This document shows, piece after piece, positions 5,757-7,803 of a DNA stretch of 7,803 nt. The DNA is from Paramuribaculum sp. (lineage in GTDB: Bacteria > Bacteroidota > Bacteroidia > Bacteroidales > Muribaculaceae): the NCBI GenBank assembly GCA_029051965.1, contig JAIDJZ010000302.1, forward strand, positions 1 through 7,803, in the 5' to 3' direction. How positions within the stretch are numbered: the stretch's first letter is position 1; the number at the start of each line of letters is the position of its first letter. The position numbers and the translations under genes are program-made. The notes under the pieces were generated by a model. That model did no database searches. It saw only the letters and a list, made by a program, of their open reading frames with translations, and was not told where the DNA came from.

Positions 5757-6017
5757 TTATGCTTCAACGGGCTGTACGTTGATGAAACGACGGCCGTTCT
5801 TGCCTTCTGTGAAAACAACTGTACCGTTGATGAGAGCATAGAGTGTGTGGTCCTTACCCATTCCGACATTCAGACCGGGATGGTGCACTGTACCACGCTG
5901 ACGTTTCAGAATGTTGCCGGCTTTGCAGAATTGGCCACCAAAAATCTTAACGCCGAGTCGTTTGCTTTCCGATTCACGACCGTTCTTAGAACTACCTACA
6001 CCTTTCTTATGTGCCAT
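5757..6017 (-). CDS. rpmA: 50S ribosomal protein L27
   Basis: This 86-residue protein is bacterial ribosomal protein L27, which sits near the peptidyl-transferase centre and helps position tRNA. The N-terminus [24 protein letters not shown] (1-24) and the [17 protein letters not shown] block (47-63) are diagnostic. Length is normal. The N-terminus begins directly with MAHKK; there is no N-terminal extension of the kind cleaved by Prp protease in Firmicutes. It is the second gene of the rplU-rpmA operon, starting 20 nt after the rplU stop, and is followed by an intrinsic terminator. The start is set by the conserved MAHKK; no Shine-Dalgarno sequence is visible, as is usual in this phylum. Confidence 0.98.
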   Translation of the reverse strand: MAHKKGVGSSKNGRESESKRLGVKIFGGQFCKAGNILKRQRGTVHHPGLNVGMGKDHTLYALINGTVVFTEGKNGRRFINVQPVEA

Positions 6018-6037
6018 TGTCTTTTAGATTTTTGAGA

Positions 6038-6358
6038 TTAAGCAACTACTTCTTTAATTAACACTTTTGTGAAATACTGGCGATGGCCGTTTTTGCGACG
6101 GTAGCCTTTGCGACGTTTTTTCTTGAAAACGATCACTTTGTCACCCTTTACAAGCGGAGTGAGCACTTCACATACAACTTTTGCGCCTTCTACTGTCGGG
6201 GCGCCTACCTTAACGTTACCTTCGGCTTCAGCGAGGAGAACACGGTCGAATTCAACTTTGTCTCCTTCTTTAACGGCTTCGCCCAGATAATGAACATACA
6301 AGAACTTCTCGGCTTCTGCCTTGAACTGCTGTCCCTGAATTTCTACGATTGCGTACAT
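6038..6358 (-). CDS. rplU: 50S ribosomal protein L21
   Basis: This 106-residue protein is ribosomal protein L21, which binds 23S rRNA. It starts [15 protein letters not shown] (1-15) as the family does, and carries the basic signature [20 protein letters not shown] (75-94). Length is normal. It is the first gene of the conserved rplU-rpmA pair. Its promoter lies about 94-124 bp upstream, leaving a leader of about 87 nt with a hairpin that may serve feedback control. Confidence 0.98.
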   Translation of the reverse strand: MYAIVEIQGQQFKAEAEKFLYVHYLGEAVKEGDKVEFDRVLLAEAEGNVKVGAPTVEGAKVVCEVLTPLVKGDKVIVFKKKRRKGYRRKNGHRQYFTKVLIKEVVA

Positions 6359-6397
6359 TGGTTTGATTAATACGTTTTTAGGTTACTCCGAAAGGCG

Positions 6398-6419
6398 GCT
6401 GAAGCGCGGTTCGTTCAGC
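6398..6419 (-). promoter_or_regulatory. Hairpin in the rplU leader, possible ribosomal-protein autoregulatory structure
   Basis: In the minus-strand transcript GCTGAA (6419-6414) pairs with TTCAGC (6403-6398) around a 10-nt GC-rich loop, roughly 40 nt before the rplU start. A second small stem, GCTC/GAGC, lies just upstream in the leader near 6421-6434. Ribosomal protein operons often bind their own product in the leader, so a regulatory RNA is plausible, but I do not recognise a described family here. Confidence 0.3.
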
Positions 6420-6451
6420 TCTTTGTCGAGCCCTTCATGGAAAAATTCCCA

Positions 6452-6482
6452 CAAAATTAGTGATTTTTATCCGAATAACAAA
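6452..6482 (-). promoter_or_regulatory. Consensus sigma-ABfr-type promoter of rplU-rpmA
   Basis: On the minus strand TTTG (6482-6479) is followed after exactly 19 bp by TAATTTTG (6459-6452), a full match to the Bacteroidales vegetative consensus and the best promoter in the window. Transcription would start near 6445. The 13-mer GGGATGAAATTTT (6494-6482) immediately precedes and overlaps the -33 element and also occurs at the promoter at 133-164. Confidence 0.7.
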
Positions 6483-6529
6483 AAATTTCATCCCCTCTTT
6501 TTATCTTATTATACATTAGGAACATCTGG

Positions 6530-7714
6530 CTAAGAGCCGCCCATCTCTTGCAGTAGCTCGACCAGACGCACAGCGGCCGTTCTCAGCTGTTTGCGCGGAC
6601 ACGCAAGATTGATTCTGATGAATCCCTCGCCCTCCGGACCGTACATTGTCCCCGGATTGAGCATCACCTTTTTCCTTTTCAGAAGGGCTTCGGTGACTGT
6701 TTCGGCCGATAGGCCTGTCGGTCTGATGTCGAGCCATGCGAGGTAGGTTGCTTCAAGAGGCGCGAGGCGGCATTGCGGAACGCCGCGCTCTAAAATCTCG
6801 CTAAGCTCGCGGTAATTTCCATAGATATATGATTTCAGAGCCTCAAGCCACGGCTTCCCCTCGCTATATGCAGCTATGGTGGCGACGACCCCGAACGGGT
6901 TGACATCGCACACCTCATTGATATTGATGGCGCGGTCTATGCGGGCACGTGTTTCCGGATCGGGGGCCAGGATATTGGCAATCTGGAGTCCCGCTATGTT
7001 GAAGGCTTTCGACGGGGAGACACACGTGGCGCTGTTGCGGGCGAATGCCTCGCCCAATGACGCGAAAGGCGTGTAGTGGTGATCGCCGAAAGTGAGTTCG
7101 CAATGGATCTCGTCGGAAATGACAAAAACTCCGTTGTCAAGACAGATGCGTCCTACTCGTTCGAGTTCCTTGCGCGTCCAGCAGCGTCCCGACGGATTGT
7201 GGGGGTTGCAGAGAAGCAGCAGTGTGGTGTCCGGCTCTGCGGCCAGGCGTTCCAGCCCCTCGAAATCGATGCGGAAAGTGCCGTCCGGATCGTTGATCAG
7301 GGGATTGGAGGCAAGAACGCATTCATTGTTGCGGATCGACGAGTAGAAGCAGTTGTAGGCCGGTGTCTGGACGATCACCCTGTCGCCCGGACGAGCCATT
7401 GCCTTTATGATGGCCGACACGGCCGGAACGACGCCGCTGGTGTAGACAAACCAGTCGCGCTCGATTTCAAGCGAGTGTTCCGTGCGAAACCAGTTGATCA
7501 CCGCGTCGTAATATTCCTCGCTCACGTATGTGTAGCCGAAAATGCCTTGCTTGACTCTCTTCTCGAGCGCGCTGACGATGGCGGGAGCTGTCCTGAAATC
7601 CATGTCGGCGACCCAGAGCGGAATGACTTCCGGATCCTCAGGCGTGTCCCACTTGTATGAGCCGGTTCCGCGGCGGTTTATTGTAGTGTCGAAATCAAAA
7701 ACAGTGTTGTCCAT
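6530..7714 (-). CDS. MalY/PatB-type PLP-dependent aminotransferase or C-S lyase
   Basis: This 394-residue cytosolic enzyme belongs to fold-type I PLP proteins of the MalY/PatB group, which typically cleave cystathionine and other cysteine conjugates to a thiol, pyruvate and ammonia. The opening FDTTINRRGTGSYKWD...IPLWVADMDF (8-40) is characteristic of that group. Active-site features are Tyr120 (TPAYNCFY), CNPHNPSGR (169-177) with the cofactor Asn, SDEIHCEL (200-207) with Asp201 for the pyridine nitrogen, SPSKAFNIAGLQ (233-244) with Lys236 forming the Schiff base, and FIRINLACPR (365-374) with the substrate carboxylate Arg. All key residues are present and length is normal. Lyase and transaminase activity cannot be told apart from sequence. 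It follows a probable membrane gene by about 30 nt and may be cotranscribed with it; I see no promoter in that gap. No clear terminator separates it from the rplU promoter. Confidence 0.93.
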   Translation of the reverse strand: MDNTVFDFDTTINRRGTGSYKWDTPEDPEVIPLWVADMDFRTAPAIVSALEKRVKQGIFGYTYVSEEYYDAVINWFRTEHSLEIERDWFVYTSGVVPAVSAIIKAMARPGDRVIVQTPAYNCFYSSIRNNECVLASNPLINDPDGTFRIDFEGLERLAAEPDTTLLLLCNPHNPSGRCWTRKELERVGRICLDNGVFVISDEIHCELTFGDHHYTPFASLGEAFARNSATCVSPSKAFNIAGLQIANILAPDPETRARIDRAININEVCDVNPFGVVATIAAYSEGKPWLEALKSYIYGNYRELSEILERGVPQCRLAPLEATYLAWLDIRPTGLSAETVTEALLKRKKVMLNPGTMYGPEGEGFIRINLACPRKQLRTAAVRLVELLQEMGGS

Positions 7715-7745
7715 TATAGTTCTTTGACAGGGGGGGCTGAAAATA

Positions 7746-7802
7746 TCATTTGTAAAATCGTGGGTTCAGCAGGAGGATCAGGAAGATCAGACCGCGGAAA
7801 CA
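7746..7802 (-). CDS. Probable C-terminus of a membrane protein (partial)
   Basis: Reading leftward from the window edge, one minus-strand frame gives CFRGLIFLILLLNPRFYK and then TGA at 7748-7746. The hydrophobic run and basic ending look like the last helix of an inner-membrane protein whose start lies outside the window. It ends 31 nt before the start of the PLP enzyme gene, consistent with one operon. With only 18 residues no family can be named. The other two frames give a proline-rich peptide and an early stop and look less protein-like. Confidence 0.35.
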   Translation of the reverse strand, partial: CFRGLIFLILLLNPRFYK

Positions 7803-7803
7803 T

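Noticed and set aside
7076..7660. Long 194-codon open frame on the plus strand opposite the PLP enzyme
   Set aside because: It is antisense to a gene with complete active-site motifs, and its protein has no coherent domain. It is a shadow caused by codon bias.

Overview
The window looks like ordinary chromosome from a member of the Bacteroidales. A moderately GC-rich relative such as the Muribaculaceae fits best, but this is inference from protein style and not from a database search. The clues are a TonB C-terminal domain with the Bacteroidota-style 'PEFPGG' lead-in, a lipoprotein with an LNSC lipobox, no Shine-Dalgarno sequences before the starts, and repeated matches to the Bacteroides-type sigma-ABfr promoter (TTTG, about 19-20 bp, TAnnTTTG). 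There is no phage, insertion sequence, CRISPR array, tRNA or rRNA.

Left part (1-2100): an intergenic region of about 275 bp carries two divergent promoter matches. One fires left out of the window; the other drives a small secreted TonB_C-domain protein (276-713). This gene converges, with only 19 bp between them, on a MATE-family efflux transporter (733-2097, minus).

Centre (2098-5017): a divergent promoter region separates the transporter from a two-gene operon. The first gene is a lipoprotein with a PQQ-like beta-propeller (2359-3939). The second is a secreted serine hydrolase of the alpha/beta fold (3936-4853) whose start overlaps the propeller stop (ATGA), so the two are probably translationally coupled and act outside the inner membrane. 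After the operon comes the least explained stretch: a 96-bp AT-rich palindromic element with perfect 21-bp arms (4899-4919 and 4974-4994), a nested 11-bp hairpin and an abutting 8-bp hairpin.

Right part (5018-7803): a TTG-started YbaK/ProXp-type aminoacyl-tRNA deacylase (5018-5551) converges on the ribosomal protein operon rplU-rpmA (L21, L27; 6358 down to 5757), which has a consensus promoter, a leader with a hairpin, and a terminator. Upstream on the same strand is a MalY/PatB-type PLP enzyme (7714 down to 6530). The last bases probably hold the C-terminus of a membrane protein running in from the right edge.

No obviously new multi-gene system is visible. The best candidates for a second look are the palindromic element at 4899-4994, the uncharacterised propeller-hydrolase pair, and a recurring promoter arrangement in which two promoters share a 13-mer at the -33 position.
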